DNA of 53,722 nt from NCBI GenBank assembly GCA_947175425.1, contig CAMWMR010000019.1:1-53722 (forward strand). The letters run 5' to 3'. Position 1 is the first letter of the stretch, and each line of letters begins with the position of its first letter. Shown here one piece after another: positions 8,124 to 16,922 of this stretch. The notes under the pieces were generated by a model. That model had not been told where the DNA came from and did not search any database. It saw nothing but the letters and a program-made list of their open reading frames with translations. The DNA comes from an uncultured Porphyromonadaceae bacterium (lineage in GTDB: Bacteria; Bacteroidota; Bacteroidia; Bacteroidales; Muribaculaceae). The translations under genes were made by a program, and so were the position numbers.

Positions 8124-9319
8124 TCTCCGTTGTCTTTAATGTTGAGTTTAGGCTTTATCATGGCAAGGACATCCACTGTCGGCCGGATAAGTTCAAGAAT
8201 CTCCTCGGTCGGTTTATACGCCATGGGCGATTCATCAATTGTGCCCGTACATACCGATGATGAGTATATTCCTTCCATTGAGTTCTCAAAGTCACTCAAT
8301 GATATTTGTTTTTTTGCTTGTGCCCGGCTCATTATACGTCCTGCTCCATGCGGCGCCGTGTTGAGCCATTGTTCATTCCCTTTCCCAATGCATATGGCAA
8401 TACCGTCGCGCATATTAAATGGTATTGCCACCTTCCGGCTTTCCGATGCGTCAATCGCGCCTTTTCGCAACACAGGCACTTCGTCACTAACCGAAATATA
8501 ATTGTGTGTGGTGAAAATGGATTCAACGCATTTGGCCTTACACAACTTTTTGAGAATGGCGAATATACGGTCTCGAATTATTTGATGATTATACATGGCA
8601 TATGCTTGGGCGATTGTCATATCCGAAAGATAACCTCGCAGGGAATCGCCCCAAAGATAGCCGATATATTTCGCTCGTTTTGGATTCTGCGCAATATTGT
8701 GCCAATGATTTGCGACCTTTACACCAAGATTGCGAGATCCCGTGTGAATAGTCAGCCATGCGTCTCCGGTTTCAACATCCTCTCCATATTCAATAAAATG
8801 ATTGCCTCCCCCAAGTGTTCCGAGGCTTTTATAGAATATTCCCTCCTGAAGTTTGATGCGGCGACAGAAATCGGTAATGAAACGTGCATCTATACGAGGG
8901 GCTTCATCAATAAAATCCGGGGCAACCGAACGAGCCTTCTGATACTGTGAATTTAAAAACCTGAACAATTCTCTCTCATTGAGTGAGTTCTTCGGGCAAA
9001 TCTCTTTACCTGTAGGGATTACATCGCGTATGCGATGATCGAGTAAGGGAAAGTCCTCGGGATTGACGGCACACGAAAGTCGGTGCATCGAAATGGTACA
9101 ACCTATGTCAACGCCAACATGGTCGGGATTAACATACATTCCAATGCGATAGGCTGTGCCTACGTTGCATGTGCTTCCTGCGTGCACATCGGGCATTTGC
9201 ACAATAGGCACACCTGCCATTGCAGGATGATCACAAAGTTCAGTCAGTCGGTCGAGCGCCGCCTGCTCTATATTATCGGTAAAAATTTCAGCCGATGTTG
9301 TTTCTCCTTTAATTTCCAT
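8120..9319 (-). CDS. rtcB: RNA 2',3'-cyclic phosphate/3'-phosphate-5'-OH ligase RtcB (RtcB2-type)
   Basis: A 399-residue RtcB ligase, which joins 3'-phosphate or cyclic-phosphate RNA ends to 5'-OH ends using GTP and Mn2+. Visible motifs are PDVHAG (43-48), GVDIGC with the metal-binding Cys at about 73, GGGNHFIE, HTGSRNLG and the C-terminal APHGAGR with the likely guanylylated His. The reading frame is open up to 9670, but family alignment starts at MEIKGETTSAEIF, so 9319 is preferred; the longer frame runs through the divergent regulator. It is the first gene of the operon with prfH and probably repairs nicked 16S rRNA rather than tRNA. Confidence 0.94.
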   Translation of the reverse strand: MEIKGETTSAEIFTDNIEQAALDRLTELCDHPAMAGVPIVQMPDVHAGSTCNVGTAYRIGMYVNPDHVGVDIGCTISMHRLSCAVNPEDFPLLDHRIRDVIPTGKEICPKNSLNERELFRFLNSQYQKARSVAPDFIDEAPRIDARFITDFCRRIKLQEGIFYKSLGTLGGGNHFIEYGEDVETGDAWLTIHTGSRNLGVKVANHWHNIAQNPKRAKYIGYLWGDSLRGYLSDMTIAQAYAMYNHQIIRDRIFAILKKLCKAKCVESIFTTHNYISVSDEVPVLRKGAIDASESRKVAIPFNMRDGIAICIGKGNEQWLNTAPHGAGRIMSRAQAKKQISLSDFENSMEGIYSSSVCTGTIDESPMAYKPTEEILELIRPTVDVLAMIKPKLNIKDNGE

Positions 9320-9339
9320 GCTGCAAAGTTGACACACAT

Positions 9340-9383
9340 GTGCGCAACATATTTGCGCACTGTTGGAGAATTTACTATTTTTG
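9340..9383. promoter_or_regulatory. WYL-gene promoter overlapped by an 8-bp inverted repeat operator
   Basis: TTTG at 9352-9355, 20 bp, TATTTTTG at 9376-9383 is a near-ideal Bacteroidota promoter for the WYL gene starting at 9401. A perfect inverted repeat, GTGCGCAA at 9340-9347 and TTGCGCAC at 9353-9360 with a 5-base spacer, covers its -33 box and sits 21 bases upstream of the rtcB start codon. It is the natural candidate operator for autoregulation and control of rtcB-prfH. Confidence 0.75.
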
Positions 9384-9400
9384 TAAAAAAATATCTGATT

Positions 9401-10447
9401 ATGCCTCTCAATCGCGCCACGCTTATCCGAATATCTACCATAGACAAATGCCTTCAGAACCATTATCGCCGTTGGACAATCAACGACTTGATTGACGCTT
9501 GTACCGATGCGTTGGCGGAATTTGAAGGACGAAGCAATCCGGTGAGCCGTCGCACATTTCAGAACGACCTTGCACTCATGCGTAGCGACCGCTTGGGCTA
9601 TAATGCTCCTATTGTCGTAAGAGAAAACAAATATTATGAATATGAAGACCCCGATTTCAGCATTACTCATCTTCCGTTGAATGATGAAGGACTCGATGCT
9701 CTCAACTCTGCTCTCGATATATTGCGCCAGTTACAGGGATTTCCGCAGCTCGCCTCATCTATCGACACAATAAGCAAGCTCAACGAGCAGATTTCGCGCT
9801 ACACGGGCACGTCGGCTCCGGCTATGGATATGGAGCATGTGGCAGGATATAAGGGTGCAAAATTCATAGGCGACATATACGATGCCGTGCGCAAACAGCA
9901 GACTATCATTATTGAATATCAATCGTTCAAGGCTCGTCAGTCCGAAGCATTGGTGGTGTATCCCTATTTATTGAAGGAGTATCGCAATCGATGGTTTCTT
10001 ATTGGCGAGAAAGCCTCCAATCGCGTACCGCAGGTCAATATCTTTGCACTTGACCGCATACAGTCGGTTGTGCTTGACAAAGAACATCAGTTTAAGAAAT
10101 GCGTTGACTTTGACCCTGAGCACTTTTTTGATGATACTATCGGTGTGACCAAGGGAATCCATGATAAAGCGCGAAGAGTTGTCATAAAAATCGACCGCCA
10201 GCAGGCACCCTACGTTGAATCAAAGCCATTTCATAAATCGCAGAAAGTGGAGCAACGTTTCCGCGACGGTTCAATACAACTATCACTCAAAGTTGTAATA
10301 AACAATGAATTGGAGCGTCTCATTCTCGGTTACGGAGGTCATGCCGAAGTAATAGCCCCGCCGGAGTTCCGCAAACGCATTGCCGAGAGCGTTAACATAG
10401 CCGCAAAGCACTATATTTGCAAAACCGACGACGGTAACAACTTTTAA
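9401..10447 (+). CDS. WYL-domain transcriptional regulator
   Basis: A 348-residue regulator. The N-terminal winged helix is around INDLIDACTDALAEFEGRSN and SRRTFQNDLALMRSD. A middle WYL domain covers IIIEYQSFKARQSE and YPYLLKEYRNRWFLIGEKA (the WYL signature is degenerate), and a WCX C-terminal domain covers VVIKIDRQQAPYVESKPFH onwards. The start at 9401 is chosen over 9083 because it follows a good promoter and the upstream frame lies antisense to rtcB. WYL proteins often bind nucleic-acid ligands and control DNA-damage or defence genes. Divergent placement makes rtcB-prfH its likely target. Confidence 0.9.
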   Translation: MPLNRATLIRISTIDKCLQNHYRRWTINDLIDACTDALAEFEGRSNPVSRRTFQNDLALMRSDRLGYNAPIVVRENKYYEYEDPDFSITHLPLNDEGLDALNSALDILRQLQGFPQLASSIDTISKLNEQISRYTGTSAPAMDMEHVAGYKGAKFIGDIYDAVRKQQTIIIEYQSFKARQSEALVVYPYLLKEYRNRWFLIGEKASNRVPQVNIFALDRIQSVVLDKEHQFKKCVDFDPEHFFDDTIGVTKGIHDKARRVVIKIDRQQAPYVESKPFHKSQKVEQRFRDGSIQLSLKVVINNELERLILGYGGHAEVIAPPEFRKRIAESVNIAAKHYICKTDDGNNF

Positions 10448-10514
10448 CAATCACATTTCGTCTATTTCCGCTAAATTCCGTCTTATTCTGTAGAAGCCGC
10501 AACAAAAAAACAGA

Positions 10515-11015
10515 ATGTTCAGGAAATCGAAACGGAATATTGCCGACAAGATAATTGAGGACAATCTCGATTACCTTGTCCGTTACGCATATTTTCGTCT
10601 TGGCAACCGTGTTGAAGCCGAAGACATTGTGTATGACGCAATTCTTCGTTTCTTTGAAAAGTGTCCCGGGAATATTAAAGCGGAGAGCGTAAAGCTGTAT
10701 CTCTTCAAGATTGTGCATAATCTTTGCCTTGACAAGGCTCGGGCGCAACATGGATATGCCGTTTCTCTTGACGGTATAGATGTAGAGGATAAAATACCGG
10801 ATGTGCTTGATTTGGAAGAAGCCGACCGTATTAATGCTTGTCTTGACAGCCTGCCGCAACGAGAGGCGGATGTAATAAGAATGAATGTGGTAGACAATCT
10901 TTCGTTTGTCGAAATAAGCGGAATCCTTTCCATTCCACAGTCAACAGCCAAATCCCGTTTTAAATCGGGAATGGATAAACTAAGGAAATTATTCATTAAC
11001 AATAAATTGTCATAG
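10515..11015 (+). CDS. ECF-type RNA polymerase sigma factor
   Basis: A 166-residue sigma-70 family factor with region 2 (YLVRYAYFRLGNRVEAEDIV) and region 4 (LDSLPQREADVIRMN and STAKSRFKSGMDKLRKL). Only one base separates its stop from the next gene, a putative anti-sigma factor, followed by an outer-membrane barrel. This is the familiar Bacteroidota ECF layout for envelope or nutrient signalling. It probably directs transcription of its own operon. No consensus promoter was found in the 67 bases upstream, consistent with an alternative-sigma promoter. Confidence 0.92.
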   Translation: MFRKSKRNIADKIIEDNLDYLVRYAYFRLGNRVEAEDIVYDAILRFFEKCPGNIKAESVKLYLFKIVHNLCLDKARAQHGYAVSLDGIDVEDKIPDVLDLEEADRINACLDSLPQREADVIRMNVVDNLSFVEISGILSIPQSTAKSRFKSGMDKLRKLFINNKLS

Positions 11016-11016
11016 C

Positions 11017-12171
11017 ATGGACGATTACAAAGAAATACAAGAGTTGTTAAAGCCTCGCCGTGACATAAAGGCTTCTGACGCACTTCGTCGAAAAGTAAGA
11101 ATAGCCTTGCACAACGAGCGCAGAAAACGCTCTGTGAGAAACCGGATATTCAGCGGAATTAGTCTTGGAGCTGTTGCCGCCATATTGGTGCTTGTGTTCA
11201 TTCCGTCGGGGATTTCTGCCAAGGAGATTCTCGCGCAGGCTATGGATGCGCTGGCAGGTGCCGGGAACATTGAAATGCTTGTTGACGTGAGAACTCGTCC
11301 CATAGAGAATTTCAGGTACATCAACCTTAACGATGAATTTGTAACTCACCATATTGATATTGCCGAAAACGACTCGCTGCTGAAATGGCGAATCGACAAA
11401 GGCGAACGAATTGCCCTGAGCACAGGCAAGGATATTTACACCTGGATACCCTCGGTGAAATTGGGATTTCATCTAAGCGACACACAAAATAAAGACATAT
11501 TGGGCTATATGGCGAATCTGCTCTCGCCACGAAAAATTATTGAGGCCGAATTGCAAAACTGTATAAACAATAAGAATACCGACTATAAGATAAACAAATC
11601 GGATTCCGACATAATTCTTACCGTTCATGCCGCAGCACAAGGGAACTTCGACAATCCGTATTTGCTCAACAGCTCCATTACCGAATCGGATAATGTGCGC
11701 AGATACATTATTGACGCAGTTTCCAAAAAATTGAAGAGTGCCACAGTAAGCGTAATTTCGGGAGGCAAAGAAATTGAAGTGCTCAAAGTTGTATCTATCA
11801 ATTATGGAAGTTACAACGACAACCCGTTCACGCTTGACAAAGACATTAAATTTGTAGAGACCGAAAACAGCCCCGCCGGATTAAAAGGACTGACCGCCGA
11901 AGAAACCGCAAGTGCCGTTCTAAATGCTTTTGCCGATTGGGACGAAACGATTCTTGACAGTGTGATGATTCCTGAAATATCGGAAGCCGTATATCGCGAA
12001 CAATACAGCGGCTCTAAATTAATCTCGATTGGACAATCTTTTACATCGGGATCGGGAAATTCCGTTTTCGTTCCATATACCTTGCGACTTCGCAGCGGCA
12101 CTCTGCGCCGTCATAATGTAGCACTGCAAAAAACCGACATGGGAGGCTGGATAGTCGTCGGCGGTCTTTAA
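11017..12171 (+). CDS. Putative transmembrane anti-sigma factor with large periplasmic domain
   Basis: A 384-residue protein. A charged cytoplasmic N-terminus of about 45 residues (rich in Lys and Arg) precedes a single membrane segment (about 47-67, ISLGAVAAILVLVFIPSGIS). A periplasmic domain of about 310 residues follows, starting AKEILAQAMDALAGAGNIEM; its strand-rich pattern recalls LolA/RseB-like lipid-binding folds. The N-terminal segment would hold the sigma factor. It is not a typical FecR protein. Position directly after the sigma gene supports the role; the fold match is by eye only. Confidence 0.7.
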   Translation: MDDYKEIQELLKPRRDIKASDALRRKVRIALHNERRKRSVRNRIFSGISLGAVAAILVLVFIPSGISAKEILAQAMDALAGAGNIEMLVDVRTRPIENFRYINLNDEFVTHHIDIAENDSLLKWRIDKGERIALSTGKDIYTWIPSVKLGFHLSDTQNKDILGYMANLLSPRKIIEAELQNCINNKNTDYKINKSDSDIILTVHAAAQGNFDNPYLLNSSITESDNVRRYIIDAVSKKLKSATVSVISGGKEIEVLKVVSINYGSYNDNPFTLDKDIKFVETENSPAGLKGLTAEETASAVLNAFADWDETILDSVMIPEISEAVYREQYSGSKLISIGQSFTSGSGNSVFVPYTLRLRSGTLRRHNVALQKTDMGGWIVVGGL

Positions 12172-12199
12172 TCAAGTAACAATCCAATAATTACGTATT

Positions 12200-14515
12200 A
12201 TGCCATTAAACAAATTAATGGCAGGGCTATTGCTCTGCCTGAGTTTCAACACTCTCCAGGCTTCCGACAAAACATATACCGGTTTTGTAAAAGATGATTC
12301 CGGTAATACTTTGGAATTTGTCAATGTCGCTCTTTTGTCGCTCAACGATTCAACGCTCATCGGCGCGAGCATAACCGATGAATCGGGTAAATTCAAAGTC
12401 ATTGGCAACAGTACTCCTGCATTCCTGCGCATAAGCGCTATTGGATTCGAAGACAAAGCAATAACGAATCCCGGGGGCAATGTTGGCGACATTATACTCT
12501 ACCCCACAAGCTATATGCTTGGCGAAATGGAAGTGAAAGCATCGCGGACTATGGCCAAGATGAAAAGCGACGGTGTACAAGTTGCAATAGCCGGCACCTA
12601 CCTTGCCAATACGGGAACTGCCCTCGAACTGCTTGGTAAAATGCCTTTTGTAACCAAATCGGGAGCCGAAATAGAAGTTCTCGGAAAAGGTTCTCCGCTG
12701 ATATACATAAACGGCCGACAGGTACGCGATATGTCAGAACTCGAGCAGCTGGCATCCTCCCAGATTAAAAATGTCGATATAGTAACCAATCCCGGCGCAA
12801 GATATTCGTCTACCGTCAATGCTGTAATACGAATCACAACAGCAAGTCCCGAGGGCGAAGGGTTTTCGTTCAACGACCGCACCACGGCAGGTTATAAGCA
12901 TTACGCTTATCTGTTTGAACAGCTTGATTTAAATTGGCGTAAAAACGGATTTGACATTTTCGGGATGCTTAATTATGAAAATTACAGGGAGCGTACAGCC
13001 GTCTCCAATCTCACTACCCAATATCTGAAAACAGGCACCGTGCAGCAATATAACCGTGGTTCCGATTTTGCCAAATATCCGTTATATCAGGGAAAAGCGG
13101 GAATGAATTTCAATTCAACAACCCATACATTCGGCGTGTACTACGACTTCTCATTTAAACCGTCCGGAATAGTCGGGAACTCGCTTACCGACCGATACAT
13201 TGACAATATTTTTAGCGAAAGACTTGACAATCGCTCCCGTTCAAAGCTACACAAGCGTCAACATCTGTTAAGCGCATATTACAACGGAAAAATCGGAAAA
13301 AGCTTGCTATCGGCCAATTTTGATGTACTGTGGCAACGCAACGATAACCGCTCATCGGAAAACGAAATTTCAACAGTTAACCCGCAAAGGCTGTTCGCTA
13401 CATTCAATAATGTAGGCAACAGGCTTATCGCCGGCAACATAACAGCAGAACTACCTGCGTGGAAAGGCATAGTACGATTCGGGGCAGACATCAGCAATGT
13501 TCATCGTACCGACCTGTATACAGGCAACGCCGATTATATCGCCGACAGCGATATTAAAACTGACGAAACAACAAGCGCACTGTTTGCAGAGACGGAGCAA
13601 ACATTCGGCATAATAACAACAAGTGCCGGACTAAGGTGGGAGTATACCGATTCAAAATATTGGCAATCGGCACAACTGCATGATGAACAAAGCCGTAAAT
13701 ATCATAATCTCGCCCCGGCTGCAGCTCTGTCCTTTCCTGTCGGTAATATCAAGGCACGCATTTCATATACACGCAAAACAACCCGCCCGGCTTTCGGACA
13801 ACTGAGTTCGGCTGTAAAGTACATCGACCGATACAGTTATGAGTCCGGCAATCCGAACCTGAAACCGATTTACCGCGACTATATATCTGCCTCGGCGGTA
13901 TGGAAAGACATTGTGCTGGAACTTGAATACTGCTCAACAAAAAACTATTTCATGTGGCAAACAACGGAATATCCAGGTAAAAACGATGTAACACTCCTTA
14001 CAATGGTGAATATGCCACGCTTTAATTCCTTTGGAGCATATGTCAATTATTCGCCGACATTCTTCGGGTGCTGGCATCCGGTTTTTATGGCAGGAATCGA
14101 CGCGCAGAATTTCAAGATAAACCACAACGGCAACATTGTAAAACTTAACCGCCCTTTAGGTATATTCCGTTTCAATAACGCCGTTCATATTCCGCAAGAT
14201 ATATGGCTAAACATCGATTTCTCGGCACGGACTTCGGGAAACGGCGATAATTTTTACATCAAACCCTATTGGCAATGTAACATAGCACTGTACAAATCTT
14301 TTGCCAATGACGCATGGAGCGTAAAACTACAACTCAATGATGTTTTTGATACATGGAAACAACAGTTGACTTTATACGATGCAATGAGTTGCTCAAAATT
14401 GGAAAAGATATACGATACACGCGACCTGTCGCTTACAATAAGATATAATTTCAATTCAGCAAAATCACGCTACAAAGGCCGTGGAGCAGGCAATACCGAT
14501 AAAAGCCGATTCTAA
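12200..14515 (+). CDS. TonB-dependent-receptor-like outer-membrane protein with CarboxypepD domain
   Basis: A 771-residue protein with a signal peptide (about 1-21). A carboxypeptidase-regulatory-like domain (about 25-100: YTGFVKDDSGNTLEFVNVAL) precedes a plug domain (about 115-215: LELLGKMPFVTK and IVTNPGARYSSTVNAVIRI) and a PF14905-type barrel to the C-terminus. It is the third gene of the sigma/anti-sigma operon, so it may be the regulated output or the signal receptor. The missing SusD partner argues against a polysaccharide-utilisation role. Confidence 0.88.
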   Translation: MPLNKLMAGLLLCLSFNTLQASDKTYTGFVKDDSGNTLEFVNVALLSLNDSTLIGASITDESGKFKVIGNSTPAFLRISAIGFEDKAITNPGGNVGDIILYPTSYMLGEMEVKASRTMAKMKSDGVQVAIAGTYLANTGTALELLGKMPFVTKSGAEIEVLGKGSPLIYINGRQVRDMSELEQLASSQIKNVDIVTNPGARYSSTVNAVIRITTASPEGEGFSFNDRTTAGYKHYAYLFEQLDLNWRKNGFDIFGMLNYENYRERTAVSNLTTQYLKTGTVQQYNRGSDFAKYPLYQGKAGMNFNSTTHTFGVYYDFSFKPSGIVGNSLTDRYIDNIFSERLDNRSRSKLHKRQHLLSAYYNGKIGKSLLSANFDVLWQRNDNRSSENEISTVNPQRLFATFNNVGNRLIAGNITAELPAWKGIVRFGADISNVHRTDLYTGNADYIADSDIKTDETTSALFAETEQTFGIITTSAGLRWEYTDSKYWQSAQLHDEQSRKYHNLAPAAALSFPVGNIKARISYTRKTTRPAFGQLSSAVKYIDRYSYESGNPNLKPIYRDYISASAVWKDIVLELEYCSTKNYFMWQTTEYPGKNDVTLLTMVNMPRFNSFGAYVNYSPTFFGCWHPVFMAGIDAQNFKINHNGNIVKLNRPLGIFRFNNAVHIPQDIWLNIDFSARTSGNGDNFYIKPYWQCNIALYKSFANDAWSVKLQLNDVFDTWKQQLTLYDAMSCSKLEKIYDTRDLSLTIRYNFNSAKSRYKGRGAGNTDKSRF

Positions 14516-15021
14516 AAACCACACAAGCATTGCGCTATAATTCGGATATTTGCGCACTATTACAGCATATAAACGCACATTTATTGAAAAAGATTCACTA
14601 ATTTTGCAATATGAACCCCGCGATGCGTGGTGCCTCAAAGGAGGATTAACACCGGGAAATCAACTTGCCGCTTACGCAGCAAGATTTTGGGCGGTTCGTA
14701 ATACATACGAAAGGCGTTACCTGACGCTTTATTTCTTGGCTATTCGAAACTACCACCTTTGAAATGCAACCAAGAATGAAGCAATAGTGGACGCCCCTTG
14801 GGTACGTTTATGTACTTCCGGCTCATTTCTTTATGAAGAGAGTTGGAAGTTATGCATATACATACTTCGCGGGGGGATTCTACCATTGCTCATTCAGTTG
14901 CAAGGGCTGTGGTAGGCCTCGAATAGCGGAATGGGCAAAGGTGTGGCTCCCCGACTTTCGTTCCTCCAAGTCATTTTTGCCATTATGGAGTCGATGGCCT
15001 CATTCAGACATCTATTGCTCC
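14516..15021 (+). other. 506-base segment without a convincing gene before the type III methylase
   Basis: The segment has TAATTTTG (14599-14606) as a possible -7 box, and ATATTTGCGCAC (14546-14557), shared with the WYL operator. From about 14607 it contains several short self-complementary elements, such as CTTGC...GCAAG, GTACGTTTATGTAC and ACTTCC...GGAAGT. Short frames here (for example 14550-14762) have no recognisable protein features. A structured RNA, a decayed mobile element or a long leader are all possible. Confidence 0.35.
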
Positions 15022-16917
15022 ATGATAACAAAACTCAAAATGCAAAGTCGTGATGTTGTGGGCGGTAATGTGGCAAAGATTGCCGCATTGTTCCCCCATT
15101 GCGTCACCGAGCGTATAGGCAAAAGCGGTACACCCGAACTTGCCATTGATTTCGACAAGTTGCGTGCTGAACTGTCTAACGATGTTTTGGATGACGGCGA
15201 GGAACGTTATCAGTTCACCTGGCCCGACAAACGGGCTGCATCCCGTCTTGCCAACGAGTCGGTCAATCTTACTCTACGTCCTTGTCGGGAGGAATCGGTG
15301 GACTTCGACACAACCGAAAATCTTTATATTGAGGGCGACAATCTCGATGTCCTCAAGGTTCTTCGCGAAACCTATCTCGGTAAAGTCAAGATGATTTACA
15401 TCGACCCACCATATAACACCGGTAACGACTTTGTTTATAACGATGATTTCGTTCAGGATAAGGAGGCCTTCGAACAAAGAAGCGGAGCGTTTGATGCCGA
15501 GGGTAACCGAACAATCGACCCCATGCAGCGCAACACCGAAGCCAACGGGCGCTTTCACACCGATTGGCTCAATATGATTTATCCTCGCCTAAAAGTCGCC
15601 CGAGACTTTCTAAGCGAGGATGGGGTTATCTTCATTTCGATGGACGATAACGAAGCGAAAAATTTGAAAGCCGTTTGCGACGAAATCTTTGGGGCTCAAA
15701 ACTTTCTCGCTCAGGTTGTATGGGAAAGAGCTTACTCTCCCATAAATTTAATGAAGCACTTTTCTCCATCTCATGACTACATTCTTGTTTATGCCAAAAA
15801 TCCGGAATTAGCAGAGTGCCGAGGGATTCCTCGCTCTCAAGAAGCTAACGACAGATATTCAAATCCGGATAATGACCCTCGTGGAGTATGGAAACCAAGT
15901 GATTTATCCGTTGGGCCTGCCGTTGAATCAAATGTATATCCTATAACTACACCATCCGGGCGTATTGTAGAGCCTCCAGCTGCTCGTAGCTGGAGGCTCT
16001 CGCGGAACGCGTTCCGCGAGAGACTCGCTGACAATAGAATTTGGTTTGGGCCAAATGGTGATAGCGTTCCGTGTATGAAGCGATTCCTTTCTGAATTGCG
16101 AAAAACCGGTATAACACCTATGACCATTTGGAAGTATACCGAAGTGGATCACTCCCAAGCTGCTACTCAGAAACTTGCAAAACTGTTTGACGGTAAAAAA
16201 TATTTCGATTATCCGAAGCCTGTCGAACTGCTTAAACGCTGTCTTGCACTATATACCTCTTCTGAAGAATGTCTCGTCATGGACTTCTTCAGCGGTAGCG
16301 GTACATTCGCACAAGCTGTTATGGAGTTAAATGCTCAAGATGGAGGAAAACGCAAGTACATTTTAGTGCAAACTCCTGAAAAAATGGAAAATCCTGCCAA
16401 TGTTTCCCTTACCTTTGACACAATTCCTCAATTTGCAGAGGAACGTATTCGACGTGCCGGAAAGAAAGTTAAGGACGAAGCGGGGCAAGCTGCCGAAGGC
16501 TTGGATATCGGCTTCCGTGTTCTAAAACTCGATTCATCGAATATGGAGGATGTGTTCTACACTCCCGATAAGTTTGAGCCGTCGCTGCTCGACAGTCTTG
16601 AGGATAACATCAAGGCTGACCGTTCCGGCGAAGACTTGCTTTTCCAAGTCATGCTCGACCTTGGCATCAAACTCTCGGCAAACATCAGGCGAGAGACCAT
16701 AAGCGACAAAGAATGTTGGATTGTAAATGACAGCGAACTCATTGCTTGTTTCGACACTGACGTTAACGAAACAACAATTGAGGAAATGGCCAAACGACTT
16801 CCGAATCACCTTGTTATTCGCGACGCGTCGGCTGCCAACGACAACGTGCTCGACAACTTCAACCAAATTATCGAATCGTACTCGAGCGAAAAGAAAATCA
16901 CAACCCATATCCTATAA
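15022..16917 (+). CDS. mod: Type III restriction-modification DNA methyltransferase (Mod)
   Basis: A DNA methyltransferase of 631 residues from the start at 15022 (MITKLKMQSRD); the frame extends to 14833 but those residues look unlike a protein start. The catalytic motif DPPY lies at about 128-131 (MIYIDPPYNTGNDF) and the AdoMet motif FSGSG at about 423-427, the DPPY-before-FxGxG order of beta-class enzymes. The target-recognition region lies between them. It should methylate adenine in an asymmetric site. The res gene follows 5 bases later. An odd pair of perfect hairpins lies inside the gene at 15969-16022. Confidence 0.93.
   Translation: MITKLKMQSRDVVGGNVAKIAALFPHCVTERIGKSGTPELAIDFDKLRAELSNDVLDDGEERYQFTWPDKRAASRLANESVNLTLRPCREESVDFDTTENLYIEGDNLDVLKVLRETYLGKVKMIYIDPPYNTGNDFVYNDDFVQDKEAFEQRSGAFDAEGNRTIDPMQRNTEANGRFHTDWLNMIYPRLKVARDFLSEDGVIFISMDDNEAKNLKAVCDEIFGAQNFLAQVVWERAYSPINLMKHFSPSHDYILVYAKNPELAECRGIPRSQEANDRYSNPDNDPRGVWKPSDLSVGPAVESNVYPITTPSGRIVEPPAARSWRLSRNAFRERLADNRIWFGPNGDSVPCMKRFLSELRKTGITPMTIWKYTEVDHSQAATQKLAKLFDGKKYFDYPKPVELLKRCLALYTSSEECLVMDFFSGSGTFAQAVMELNAQDGGKRKYILVQTPEKMENPANVSLTFDTIPQFAEERIRRAGKKVKDEAGQAAEGLDIGFRVLKLDSSNMEDVFYTPDKFEPSLLDSLEDNIKADRSGEDLLFQVMLDLGIKLSANIRRETISDKECWIVNDSELIACFDTDVNETTIEEMAKRLPNHLVIRDASAANDNVLDNFNQIIESYSSEKKITTHIL
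15969..16022 (+). repeat. Two adjacent perfect palindromes inside the mod coding sequence
   Basis: AGAGCCTCCAGCT at 15969-15981 pairs with 15988-16000 around a 6-base loop. Immediately after, and sharing bases, 15997-16022 is a perfect 26-bp palindrome centred on CG|CG (CGGAACGCGTTCCG core). Both are in frame and encode part of PPAARSWRLSRNAFRERLAD, which still reads as normal family sequence. Confidence 0.85.
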
Positions 16918-16922
16918 GCCTC

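Noticed and set aside
9083-9400. Longer WYL regulator start at 9083
   Set aside because: This part is antisense to rtcB and precedes a near-ideal promoter at 9352-9383; the helix-turn-helix homology begins after 9401.
9320-9670. N-terminal extension of RtcB by 117 residues
   Set aside because: The frame is open but lies antisense to the WYL gene and its promoter, and family homology begins at 9319.
14550-14762. 70-residue frame before mod
   Set aside because: No promoter-start relation, family or codon pattern supports it; the region is described as unexplained instead.
14833-15021. 63 extra N-terminal residues of Mod
   Set aside because: The composition is odd for a cytoplasmic enzyme (Cys and aromatic rich) and it lies in the segment that looks non-coding; the ATG at 15022 starts family-like sequence.
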